In this document: in pieces, positions 1 through 10,328 of the stretch
Layout: each line of letters opens with the position of its first letter
Position numbering within the stretch: position 1 is the stretch's first letter
NCBI GenBank assembly: GCA_036971715.1
Contig: JAVHJL010000005.1
Coordinates: 2,790,001 to 2,854,000, forward strand
Direction: 5' to 3'
DNA: 64,000 nucleotides
Source of the DNA: Arthrobotrys musiformis
Taxonomy: Eukaryota > Ascomycota > Orbiliomycetes > Orbiliales > Orbiliaceae
Translations under genes and position numbers: made by a program
The notes under the pieces: model-generated
The model's input: the letters and a program-made list of their open reading frames with translations, nothing else
Databases searched by the model: none
Told to the model about the DNA's origin: nothing

Positions 1-1
1 A

Positions 2-1280
2 CCGGCTAACCCCAGCCTACAATTCAAGTTTGCGCGAAGACTCGTCGAAGCTTCTTTTTCTCTGGTGAAAGACACGGATCCCAAAGCCGCTCGGAGGAGT
101 CGGGAAAATTTCACCCTTGAGGCGCACAAAATTATTAAGAAGCTCTCATCTGGGGTACGTCGGAACTGGCGCGCTATTTGAAAACTAGACCACTAAATTA
201 TCATCATCGTAGACGCACCCGTATCCTGAAGCTATGTTTTACTTGGCCAACTGCTATGGCGATGGGACACTTGGGCTAGAAGTGGATCATGATCGAGCCT
301 TTACCTTGTACCAATCAGCGGCAAAACTCAACCACCCACCGTCAGCTTATCGAACCGCGGGTAAGGTTTCTCTAAGAACCATATAAGTATTTGGTATATT
401 GCATTGCTAACGCGATCATCTGCCCCACAGTCTGCTGCGAAATCGGTGCAGGGACGAAAAAAGAGCCACATAAAGCCTTTCAATGGTACCGCAAAGCAGC
501 CACATTTGGGGACACGGCCGCTATGTACAAAGTCGGCATGATTCAGCATAAAGGCCTGCTTGGCCAGCCACGGAACGATCGCGAGGCCATAGTTTGGCTT
601 AAGCGGGCAGCAGAGCAAGCCGACGAAGACAATCCTCACGCCCTACATCGGCTGGGTATTTTGTATGAGTCGGCAGACGGAAACTCAAGTATCGTGCGTG
701 ATGTGGCATACGCGAAGGAACTCTTTACCAGAGCAGCAGAACTCGGGTACCCGCCATCGCAATACATACTAGGCACTGCATACGCATATGGAACTCTCGG
801 TTGCCCTATCGATGCCAAACTGTCGATCACCTGGTATAGTCGGGCGGCTTCCAACGGTGATGCGGAGTCGGAATTAGCTCTGGCCGGGTGGTACCTGACT
901 GGTGCTGCGGGGATCCTGGAACAAAACGATACGGAAGCCTATCTTTGGTCGCGTAAAGCCGCAGAGCAAGGTTTGGCAAAGGCTGAGTACGCAGTTGGGC
1001 ACCTGACTGAGTTGGGCATTGGATTGGACGGAAAGGGGAGCGACGAGGAGGCTAAAAACTGGTATTTTAGAGCAGCAGGTTCGTACCTATAAGTTAAAAT
1101 CGTTGGTATATATAAGGACCATATATTGGGGTGACTTGGCTAACAATCTGTGTAGGTCAGGGTCACACGAAGGCGAAAGAAAGACTGGAGGAAATGCGAC
1201 GAGGAGCCCCTAAGAAAGCCCGTGAGAGGCTGTCGCGGAATAACAAAGCGAAAGATGACGCCGATTGCTTAATCATGTAA
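2..1280 (+). CDS. SKT5: Chitin synthase activator Skt5/Chs4-like, Sel1-repeat protein (5' partial)
   Basis: Activates and localises chitin synthase III at the plasma membrane (known for the family). The start lies upstream of the window. Exons read 2-154, 213-360, 431-1078 and 1156-1280; the introns have GTACGT, GTAAGG and GTTCGT donors and AG acceptors, and frame is kept through every join. The protein is a chain of Sel1/TPR-like repeats, with recurring motifs such as AMFYLANCYGDGTLG, AFQWYRKAATFGDTAAMYKV, LGILYE and YILGTAYAYG. A basic tail (RRGAPKKARERLSRNNK) follows and ends in CLIM, a CaaX farnesylation box as in yeast Chs4. The last intron was placed at 1079-1155 because only that join gives the conserved tail GQGHTKAKERLEEMRRG and the CaaX end. 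A (TTACTA)n array begins about 100 bases after the stop. Confidence 0.9.
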
Positions 1281-1377
1281 CACTATCCCTGGTGGCTGGT
1301 GCTAGCTCTAATTCGATACGATTGATCGGACTAGACGTTCAGGGTTATTTGAAGGCGTGTTTAAAGTTTCCCAATTG

Positions 1378-1500
1378 TATTATTATTATTATTATCATTA
1401 CTACTATACTATTACTATTACTATTACTATTACTATTACTATTACTATTACTATTACTATTACTATTACTATTACTATTACTATTACTATGATTGTTACT
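1378..1500. repeat. Hexanucleotide microsatellite (TTACTA)n
   Basis: A TTA-rich run passes into roughly 14 copies of TTACTA with few interruptions. It lies about 100 bases downstream of the SKT5 stop. Frames through it read as poly-Leu/Tyr/Ile-Thr and are not genes. Confidence 0.95.
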
Positions 1501-1800
1501 ATCATATTATCATTATTTGACGATTGTAGTAGTCCCTGTCACCGTTACATATAGTTGATAGCACTGGCACCGAGGTAAGCAAGTGCTGAGGGAGCCAAGA
1601 ATCCGAAGCTTGTTATCGATGAACGTTAACATCAATATTGAATGCAATGGCATTTTGGTGGCTGGTCACATGCTTGTCGTCCGAGAAAATCGGAATTGGA
1701 ACCCAACTAAGCATGACAAATGATTGGAAATTCGTTCGTCTTCCGTTTGACCTGGCGGCCATGCGTGCATACTTATACCGGCCGCGATATGCATAATACT

Positions 1801-1861
1801 TACTCGAGCTCGAGTACGTATATTGCGTAGCCCTACTCGTGTGCCAAAAGGTATATTTATA
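1801..1861 (+). promoter_or_regulatory. Perfect 16-bp palindrome and TATA-like box upstream of the dioxygenase gene
   Basis: TACTCGAGCTCGAGTA at 1801-1816 is a perfect palindrome. It is followed 35 bases later by TATATTTATA at 1852-1861, about 85 bases before the ATG at 1947. The spacing suits a core promoter and an upstream factor site; function is inferred. Confidence 0.4.
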
Positions 1862-1946
1862 GATGGATACCTCCCGGAGACCGAAGCAAATCATGGAAAA
1901 CATCTGTCGCTTTTCACGATTTAGATTCCCCACCAGTATCACAAGA

Positions 1947-2905
1947 ATGAGCAGCTCCACAAACCCCCCTGCATTGCCCATATACTTTCTCTCCCATGGG
2001 GGTAAGTTACGTCACCTAATTGTAAAACCCGACAATGGCAGTTATAATTAATTTCTGGCCCCATGCAGGACCTCCAATTCTTGATTGGAAACACCACCCG
2101 GCCTATTCAGCGTTCCAGAGATTCGGGAAAGAGGTCTCTAATTTAAAGCCCAAGGGGATCATTGTACTTTCAGCGCATTTCGCCGGAGGCCGCGATGAGA
2201 TCTTCATCAACGAAGCCGAGCTCACTGATTTGATATATGACTTTTATGGTACCAATCCCCATCATAATAACCAGTGCGCCGCCCTAAACATCACGCATTG
2301 TCTAATCCGGTGACACAGGATTCCCAAGGCATTACTACCAGAAAAAATTCCCCCACAGGGGGAGCCCAGAGCTAGCATCCGAGATCTCAAAACTTCTTGC
2401 AGCAGAAAACATCAAATCACGACTTGTGAAGCGTGGCCTGGACCATGGGGTCTGGGTCCCATTCAGCATCGCATTCGACTCCAATAACCCGCTCGAGGTA
2501 CCAATCGTTCAGGTTTCCATTTATGCCGGTGAGGATCCGGGGAAACACATTGCCCTCGGAAAGGCCCTGGCATCTTTAAGGCAGTCATATGTGATCGTAA
2601 ACTCAGGACAGGCTGTACATAACCTAAGGGACCTAAGTTTCGACGAAACAGACGTCTTACCATATGTCAAGCCATTCGATAAAGCACTCGAATCTGCCAT
2701 GACGGAGAGTGTCGGTGGTGAGAGGGAAGATGCAATGTTAAAACTTCTGAAGAGGTCAGACGCTCGGGCGGCCCACCCGACTTTCGATCACATACTGCCC
2801 ATCTATGTCGCGATCGGCGCAGGAAGTAATGCTCGGGGTAAACAAATATTCAATCATCGCGAGGGCAGTCTTGGTTGGGCGCAGTACCGCTTGGACGAGG
2901 TGTAA
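1947..2905 (+). CDS. LigB-family extradiol dioxygenase (4,5-DOPA dioxygenase-like)
   Basis: Predicted Zn/Fe-dependent extradiol ring-cleaving dioxygenase of the LigB/YgiD/DODA group, acting on catechol-type substrates in the cytosol; the real substrate is unknown. Exons 1947-2001, 2069-2248 and 2319-2905 give 273 residues, close to the family length of 250-280. Visible motifs: YFLSHGGPPILD near the N-terminus (first metal-ligand His), IIVLSAHF (second His), YDFYGFPRHYYQ across the second splice join, LDHGVWVPF, and HPTFDHILPIYVAIGA near the C-terminus. The ATG at 1863 is also in frame and would add 28 residues. I prefer 1947 because a TATA-like box ends just before 1863, so transcription probably starts after it. 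Confidence 0.87.
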
Positions 2906-4037
2906 TTCGTTTTATGTTGTCCTGGAGGTGGAAGTTTTGGGCCAACTTGTTTCTCGAATTCGGGGTTGTATACTAGATTGCATTATAGCTTCTTTCCAAG
3001 ATCAATATGATTTATTGCTGACGAGCCTTTCTCTTCCCTCCGGCCCCCCTTTCTTCCTTTCTCCCTATCTTTCTTCCTTCCTTTATTTTTTTGTCCGAGA
3101 GATTTCAGTCGTGCTAAGCTATGATACAAAATTGCCACTTAGGGTATAATTTTTTGCTGATATTATTGATGTTGAGATTTGACCTCTACGGCTGTGTCTG
3201 CTGGACCAATGTTGATATCTTGGCTTCAATCTCGGCTTCGGAAAGGTCTATAAACCTATTAGCATACGGTTCGCAATAGCTAGTGTGAGAACATAGTTCG
3301 ACTTGCCAGATAGTGCAACCTGCGTCTCCTTTCCCAATTCTAAAGAAGAGGTTAGCGGGTATTCACTTGTTTCCGGGTTGGTTTCCGGATGGAAGGATGC
3401 AAAAAATCGCAGGCGACGGACCGTATCGAGCGAACACCCGAGGGGAGACACCTTGTGCCTCCCGTATCAGGATCGGAATTTCCGGGTTACTCTTCTTCAT
3501 GGCCGGGTATGATTTTGTGATGAATGACCTAAAGTATCGATATCATTAGTGGAAACCATTTATCGCAAACTGAATCAAGAAAGTGCGAGATGTTCGTCCG
3601 TACCGTAGAGAGTTGCTCGCTGCGCCGGATTGACAGAGGTGGAACCGTAGCTCCTTAAGCTGCCTGGAGAATGCGAACCTTGCCGCCATTGCCGTTTTTC
3701 GGTGGGAGTCAATCCGCTGTGCCGGTGAAAGCTAAGTTGGAGGTTGAGGGTGGAGTTGAGGGCGGAGTTGGGGTTGAGGTTGAGGCTTCGAGGTTTAGAG
3801 GTTTGCGTGCCGACTTTCGGGCCGTCTCAAGCCACCTGGGCAGTCTTGTAAAGGCTGGGAAGCTGACTCAACCCAACCATCCATCCACCATCCACAACCA
3901 CCACCGCCAGCATCATCATAACAACAATCGCCATCTCCGCCCTCTACAGCCCCTGATTTGAACCTGGGAGAGACTGTGACAGAAAACATCTCCGATTGTC
4001 GACGTGGCCATCCATCAAGTTTCTCCCTACCGTCGTC
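2906..4037. other. Intergenic region, no supported gene
   Basis: About 1.1 kb between the dioxygenase and the pyruvate carrier gene. It has pyrimidine-rich stretches near 3030-3090 and His/Asn-coding low complexity near 3880-3950. Short open frames here show no recognisable domain. The last few hundred bases probably hold the promoter and 5' leader of the carrier gene. Confidence 0.6.
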
Positions 4038-4593
4038 ATGGCTGCTGCAACATTTTCAAGGCTATGGAACAGCGAAGTCGGGCTCAAGACAGTGCATTTC
4101 TGGGTACGTGCGCTACTACTACGGTCACCATTGGAGAGGTTGGAGCAGTTCTAACGATTGGGTTTCTCTCAGGCGCCGGTTATGAAATGGGGGCTTGTCA
4201 TCGCTGGCATCTCTGACTTTTATCGACCCCCGGAAAAACTCTCACTCACCCAAAACGTCGCCTTGACAGCTACTGGAAGCATCTGGACCCGGTGGTGTCT
4301 GATCATCAAGCCTAAGAACTACCTGTAACATCCTTCCTCCTCCCAGCCTCTCCTACTTTGATGTGCAGCAGTGCTAATTCGAGCTACAGACTCGCTGCCG
4401 TAAACTTCTTCCTTGCTGGTGTTGGAACCGTCCAAGTCAGCAGAATATTATTGTTTGTTCCCCCCGTAGCTGTGGAAGGTCGTTTTTATATCCATCCTGA
4501 CATCAAAATCTTCACCGTAGGTATGAACAACAGCAGAAGAAGCTCAAGCTCGAGCACCCAGTTTTAGCGGAATTGCAATCAAAAACCTCATGA
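4038..4593 (+). CDS. MPC2: Mitochondrial pyruvate carrier subunit (MPC2/MPC3-like)
   Basis: Subunit of the heterodimeric inner-membrane pyruvate carrier, which imports pyruvate into the matrix. Exons 4038-4103, 4173-4324, 4390-4452 and 4521-4593 give 117 residues. The protein follows the MPC2 pattern: RLWNSEVGLKTVHFWAPVMK, then WGLVIAGISDFYRPPEK, IWTRWCLIIKPKNYLLAAVN and a third hydrophobic stretch FFLAGVGTVQVSRIL, then a polar tail. Two or three membrane segments are expected, as in the family. The donor of intron 3 is GTTTGT, and the acceptor at 4520 restores LLYEQQQKKLKLEHP. The HFWAP and KPKNYLL motifs separate it from MPC1. Another carrier subunit must be encoded elsewhere. Confidence 0.92.
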
Positions 4594-5250
4594 TGAGCGG
4601 GCTGATTGCTCAAAGCCAAGCCTCTAGCCGTGGTATACGGGGCAAAAAAAACGTGGTAAACCCATAAAATCCTAAGCTCCGCCGTCGCAAGCGACCTAGA
4701 CTCTTTCCCTCGTTTATTTATTTACTTTCTTACAGCAGTGCTTGATTGTATGGCCCGTGCGTTCTCTCCGTGTACATTACACTAATTCCATATATGGTTG
4801 TTATGCTACATTTTTTTTTTTCGGAAATAGCCCTCCCTTCCCTATTATGAAAAAAAAAAAGATGACGTCGTGGCGAAAGACACGAGTAGGGACACGGACG
4901 AATAGTAGGTGTAAGCGGACGGTTGGGTTTATGAGTGCGTGTGGGTTGGTGGGTGGATGCGAGATTGAGTGCGAGATTGAGTGCGAGCTCGAGAGTGATT
5001 ATGTCTGCCGGTGTCAATCGCTGAAGGATGGGTTCGACTTTTTAGTAGAAGAAGATATTGATCCTGTCCCCTAGAGGCCTAAAGTACCTTCGATACGTAC
5101 TTAAAGAGAAGGCATGGGACCATTTAAACACGACGGAGGGAAGGAGGGAAAGGAAAAAGAAAAAAAAAAGAAAAACATATAGATAGAAGAAAGCATGGAT
5201 ATAATTGGATAAGGCTCAACTGCAATAAACGGACCAAGGACAATACTCGT
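4594..5250. other. Convergent intergenic region
   Basis: Lies between the 3' ends of the pyruvate carrier gene and EGD1. It has a T-run near 4812 and an A-run near 4850, plus a short GAGATTGAGTGC tandem near 4960. No gene is supported. Confidence 0.6.
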
Positions 5251-6148
5251 TTATTCGGCCTTGGCCTCGAAGCTCTCTCCAGCAACAAGATCTGGAATAT
5301 CATCATCGTCTTCATCTTCCTTCTTGTCATCGCCACCCTCCTTCTTCTGCAGAGACTGGTAGCTTTCAGCCAATTTCCGTAGCGAAGCCAGCGAGTCGGG
5401 TCCAAGTTGATTCAAAATTCCTGGGACAAGCTCGGTGAGTTCCTTGTCCTCACCATTTCCGTAGATGGCGAAAGTGTTTGCGGGAACGGAAGCGTGAACT
5501 AAGGATAAAGAAGGGGGGGTGGGATTAGAAAAACAGCGTGAGATAGAAGGGTTTTTTGATGGTAGTAAAGCACCTTTAGGAGCGGAGAAGTGGATGACGT
5601 TGCCGTCCTCCTTGAACATGTTGACCTCCTCAATGGCCTGGATGGGCTGGACATTCAACTTCTTCAAGGAGGACTGCAGCTTCTTGTCATCGGTGCCGGA
5701 GCTCTTATGGACCTTCTTGACCTTTCGTCGCGGTGTGCCTTTCCCTCTGTGGTGGTGCCGCTGAGTGTCAATGATTTTGGTTAAACAGAAAAGGCGTCAG
5801 AGGACCGGAATGAACATACCCTATAAGACGAGAACAAGAAGAGAGTCAGAATGGAACAATGTCAGAAAGAATATAACATAAATACAAAGGTTTCTCTCTT
5901 CGTGTCCCTTTGTTCCCCTCTGTTCCCATCCCATCGCATTCCTCCCATTTCCTTTCCCCTCCTTTCATTTACTTTTTTTTCTCTTTTTCCTTCTCCTCCC
6001 TTTCCAATCTTCCTTCTTCCCCTCCTTCTCTTCCCCTCCTCCTCTTTCTCCTCCTCCTTCTGCTTTTTTTGCCAAAACTTTTTGTGATGAGGGAAGACTA
6101 ACCTATCCTGACGGAAGCTTGTAACTTGGCCAACTTTGCGGGATCCAT
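5251..6148 (-). CDS. EGD1: Nascent polypeptide-associated complex subunit beta (NAC-beta/BTF3)
   Basis: Beta subunit of NAC, which binds ribosomes and shields emerging nascent chains in the cytosol. Exons, in transcript order: 6103-6148, a one-base exon at 5820, 5574-5746 and 5251-5498, giving 155 residues. Exon 1 encodes MDPAKLAKLQASVRI plus one base. The family continues with RIGGKGTPRRKVKKV, the ribosome-binding motif. Only 'G' (exon 1) + 'G' (5820) + 'A' (5746) keeps this frame; joining exon 1 directly to 5746 or 5760 frameshifts. The one-base exon is flanked by TATAG and GTATGT. A NAC domain (LKKLNVQPIQAIEEVNMF, NTFAIYGNGEDKELTELVPG) and an acidic Asp-rich tail follow. Length and tail are normal for fungal Egd1. 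Confidence 0.92.
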
Positions 6149-7439
6149 TTTGATGAGGGTAAGGGCGCTGTTGAGGCTTCGGGGATTTTATAGCGACAGC
6201 AAGTGGTGATGGGGGTGGGTAGTGGCGATGGTTATTGTGGTAGTGGTGGTGGTGGATGGTGGGTGGGAGGTGGTGGTTGTTGGTGGGTTGTTGGATTTAA
6301 GAGGAAAGAGACTTATCCGAGGAGAAAATTGACAAGGACGGCCCCAACCACGACCACGACCATGACCACGACCACGACTACGACTACGACTACAGTGGCG
6401 GCGATGGCAGCTACGAGGATGCTGTTTTCACGATGTGTGTATTCACGTATGGGGCATCGTACTCTTCAATTCGTATCTGGTATTATTTACTACCCGCTCC
6501 TTCATATACGCACCGGCCTGCGTGCGTATACATCCATACTTATATATATAGCTTTGTGGATAATAATATATTTAAGCAGGCATACGCCTATATACTACAT
6601 AAGCAGGAAGGGCAGCCCTGCCCGCCCGCTTGCTTGCTTCTAGATACAAAATATAAAATCTGCATCGAGGCTACTACTTGCGATATTTTTTTATATTTGT
6701 GCGTGGTTGAAATTCCATGTACATACTACTTACTTGCTTTGTTTATACCCACACAAAATTTCAAAAAAAAAAAAAGAAAAAGAAAAAACAAAGTACTCTC
6801 TCTGTCAATTGTATCGTACTGAATGTGCATTGGCCGTGGCGGTTGGGAGTCGAGCCCGACAATCGACGGGTACCGTGCTGACATTAGCATGTGTCCCGTT
6901 GCATTATCATTGTTGCTGTTGTTGAGGGGTGATACTTGGGGACGATATGACATGATGGCGGGGTTTGCCAGGTCTTAAGACCTACGTTCACCAGCCACCG
7001 CCACAGCACCTCCCCGCCACATTGCACCGCCATTATATATGTCTGCTTACTTAAGCAAGTCCAGGTACTCAAGCAGGAAGTAGGCAGTTATGTGCTTAGT
7101 AGATTAGGTAGATAGATACTTAAGTCGGGATATTGTAAGTCTCTAATCTTTTGAAAATACCTACCTACTTAAGTATCTGCTGACGGCGTTACCGATAAAG
7201 TGCAAAAGCTAATCAAAGAACCGACTTGGCTAATCCAATCCAACCCAGTCCATGAATCTAGACGATATACTCGAAAACCTCCATCGGACACGTACCTCCT
7301 TTCCGCCCCTCCACCATGTATGAACCGCCTCTGCTGAATTGCCCAACCGATATAATTACATAATCCATCTTCTCCATTTCCCTCCCTTCCTTCATACATA
7401 CATCCGCAATTCGCACAAGTTCCCAACTGGACCAGCCCA
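6149..7439. other. EGD1 upstream region and LAS17 3' flank
   Basis: About 1.3 kb without a supported gene. It holds GGT-rich sequence at 6200-6290, a (CGACCA)n-like array at about 6340-6392, an A-rich stretch at 6763-6790, and AAGTA/TACCT-type motifs at about 7075-7165. The part next to 6148 should be the EGD1 promoter. Confidence 0.6.
6340..6392. repeat. (CGACCA/CGACTA)n short tandem array
   Basis: About eight imperfect six-base units rich in ACGACC and ACGACT, roughly 190 bases upstream of the EGD1 start codon. Confidence 0.85.
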
Positions 7440-7473
7440 TCAGTCCCATCCATTGTCATCATCTTCGTCATCT

Positions 7474-7507
<34 letters not shown>

Positions 7508-9504
7508 AGCTTCAGCTCACCCAAAACTAGTGCTCGCCTCCAACTAGGAGACTAAGAGAAAAAACAAAAGATGACGACAAGAACAAAACAATGACAGCTC
7601 AAAAGAAGGGAAAAACATACCACTATCTCTACTGATCTTCTTCTTCCTATTATCCAGGGCTCGCTGTAGGGCATTCCCAAGCCCGGCAGGACCGCCGTCT
7701 CCACCAGCGCCTCCAGCGCCTCCCGTCTTGTCGGACCCCCCGCCTGTCTGAGGTAGCGGCCGGGACCTATCACTGGTACCAGATGTTTTTTTCAATGCCC
7801 CGATACCACCTGCTCCACGAATCGATGCGAGTAAATCGTTAGGTTGTCCCGAAGCAGCCGCCGGCCCCTGCGATGGAGGGCCACTTGGGGGTGCCCCTGG
7901 TGGGGGTGGTGGTGGTGCACCTCCAAAACCCGGAGGTGGCAATGGTGGTGGCGGTGGCGCCGCAGTTCCAAAACCAGGGGGGGGAGGAGGAGGAGGTGGT
8001 GGTGGTGGAGCATTTTGATTAAATCCTTGCATAGGGGGTGGAATTGACGGCGCGTGGATAGGGGGTGCTCTAGGTGGTGGCGGCGGTGCAGTTGGCGGCG
8101 CAGAATTGCTATTAGGAGGGGGGGGGCGAGGAGGTGGTGCTAATGGGGATGATGTAGCCGGTGGCGCACGATACGGGACAGGAGGGGGGCCCGCTGACCC
8201 TCTTGGGGGCGGCGGCGGCGGGGCCTGGCCCCGAGGAGGTGGTGGGACTGGTACCGGCCTTGTTGCTGCCGCCGTCCCCGCCTTCGGGAAGGGCGGGGGG
8301 ACCGCAAACACCTGCCCTCGATCATGTTGGTTCTCGTGCGGGATTTTTGGTGGTAGAGGCGGTGGTGCTGCTGCAGGAGCTTGAGGCGGTTTTGGTGGGT
8401 CCCGCTCTGCATAAACCCCAGCGTTCTGCAGAGGAGGGGGAACTTTAAAGTGGAACTGAGGGGGTTGCGGTGATGGAGGAGACGGTGCTTTAGGTGCGTA
8501 TGAAGGAGATCCTGGCTCCGCTTGAGCTTCGACAGAGCTTGGCCCGGGCCGACGAGGGGTTGGAGGGGGTGGGGGCGGGTTCCGGCGAGACGGAATGCTC
8601 ATAGAAGGGGGTTCTGCAGGTGGTGGCGGCGGCCTTGATGGAATATTGGCTATAGATGGGGCGGCTACTGTAGGTGGTGGCGGCGGCGGCGGTGGTGGGG
8701 GGGGGGCTGCTGACTGTGGCCTTTCCGTCTCGAAATTGATCGAGGTATCTGGGAGCTCCTGCTTCGAAAGTGAAGCCTTGTTTTGTTCCACGTACTCTCT
8801 AATGAAATCAGAATTATTCCGAATCATCTCATCAGTAATACCCAGCTCATATAATTCTGCCAAGAGAGGCTTCCAAGACGGGTCTATATCGTCTACGACG
8901 GTAGACGGCGCCTCAGGCGGCTTTCCCCATTGGGTAGATGGATTTTGCTGCCCAGTTGCATGGGAATTGTTCCCATCTCTACCCTTGGACCTCTGAGATG
9001 AGGGTTGGGAGTGGTGCGAACGGGCTCCGGGGGGTAAAGGAGGTGCAATTTTCAGAACCCTCTTCCTGAATGCCTCAGCTTCCTTCTCATCAGTGAAGGA
9101 GAAGCCAGCAGAACATTCTTCGATTTCAAAGGAGTGGAAAAAGGTCCGATCTTGGTTATATTGCAAGCCGTCATACAGTTCCTGATCCCAGAGAACACCT
9201 CTATTAGCAGGCTATAGATTGATGTTCGGTCGAGTTAGCGCAGTCAACATAACATTACAGGGGCAGCAGGCATTAAAGAAGATCCTCATACCGATATATC
9301 GACAATTTTGAAAAAATGTGTTCTTCCAACCTTGTCATTCGCAAGGACAAGGCAGCCTGAGATACCTGTGTAGTTCCACCGATTCCTATCTGGGTAGTTG
9401 ACGTAGAGACGAGCGACGCCATCGCCTAGGATTTCATTCGTCGCAGATGGGACGACCCGTTTGACTTGTTCTCTGTCATTCTTGTTCAGAGTAGAGGGCG
9501 CCAT
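7440..9504 (-). CDS. LAS17: Wiskott-Aldrich syndrome protein homologue Las17/WASP
   Basis: Nucleation-promoting factor that activates Arp2/3 at cortical actin patches during endocytosis. Exons 9292-9504, 7621-9211 and 7440-7471 give 611 residues. An N-terminal WH1 (EVH1) domain covers about residues 10-130 (ILGDGVARLYVNYPDRNRWN, FFKIVDISPANRGVLWDQEL). A long proline-rich region with many poly-Pro runs follows, then a WH2 actin-binding motif (LLASIRGAGGIGALKKT, about 530-548), a central basic helix (ALQRALDNRKKKISRDS) and a tiny last exon encoding the acidic end DDEDDDNGWD. The acidic tail keeps the Trp that contacts Arp2/3. The last intron ends in an uninterrupted run of about 29 T on the coding strand directly before the acceptor. 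On the opposite strand the proline region reads as Gly-rich shadow frames. Confidence 0.93.
7476..7504. repeat. A29 mononucleotide tract inside the last LAS17 intron
   Basis: On the coding (minus) strand this is a T-run that forms the whole polypyrimidine tract and touches the GCAG acceptor at 7472-7475. Confidence 0.95.
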
Positions 9505-10328
9505 GTTAGACGGTTGGACGAGCCCTCGGCCAAGCGGCTACCGGAGGCTGGACAGAGGTCGGAGCCGGATTCTCAAGCTTTCCGAGGGCCTTGATGGATT
9601 ACTAATGGTTCCGTGGAACGAGAAAAGGAGCGACAGCTAAAGGAGCAAGGGCAGCGGACGGATCGGTATCGGTATGGAACGGTTCGCCAGCAACTGATGC
9701 TTTGAGGGTTGGGAGTCGTAGGTGCGAAGGTACTCAGACGAACTATTATGATGGGTGGATAGGGCAAAGGCACGGCAGAGCGTCCGATGATGATGATGAT
9801 GGTGATGGTGGTGGTGATGATTTTAGTGAGCTAGTGTATGCGAGAGATGCACAAGGGAGATCTTAGAGGTGATGACGTTGATGCTGTTGGTGATATCGAT
9901 GCTGTTGGTGATATTGCTGAGGTGTGGCGTATGTCAGTAGGTAGGTGCCTGATTAGCGTTGGAGAGCACACGCAAGCCAGCGGCTGCACTGCCACACCTA
10001 GCTGCCACACACTATTACTCAGCGCCACCAACATCCAACATTTGGCATGCTTTGTATACTACAGTATAATACACATACAAGTAAGTAAGTACCTAAAGTA
10101 CTTAAGTATATTGAATAAGAGAGAACATCATAAAATATACTACACTACATATCGGATGCTAGCGTAATCCACTGAAGCCAGCCGGGTTCTAGCCCGCAAT
10201 ATAGTTTCCTTGGAGCAAAAAAAAACTGCAAACAAGCAGAGTGCCTCTAGCTCTATACTACAGACACACCTGTCCACGATATGATCAAGCTGGCCAGAAC
10301 AGCTGCATAAACCGAAGTGATGGAGAGA
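9505..10328. other. LAS17 upstream region
   Basis: Holds a GATGAT/GGTGGT array at about 9787-9835, GTTGATGCTGTTGGTGAT-type repeats at 9875-9920, and a motif-rich stretch GTAAGTAAGTACC...AGTACTTAAGTA at 10081-10110. No gene is supported. Confidence 0.6.

Noticed and set aside
1265..1554. Open frames of poly-Leu or Ile-Thr
   Set aside because: Pure translation of the TTACTA microsatellite.
3303..3961. Several 60-100 residue frames between the dioxygenase and pyruvate carrier genes
   Set aside because: They overlap each other on both strands, are of low complexity and lack splice or domain support.
5747..5760. Alternative EGD1 acceptor at CACTCAG before 5760, adding RHHH before RGKGTP
   Set aside because: Neither with nor without the one-base exon does it keep the reading frame.
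8106..8996. Long Gly/Trp/Arg-rich open frames opposite LAS17
   Set aside because: They mirror the proline-rich codons of LAS17; no domain, and composition fully explained by the other strand.
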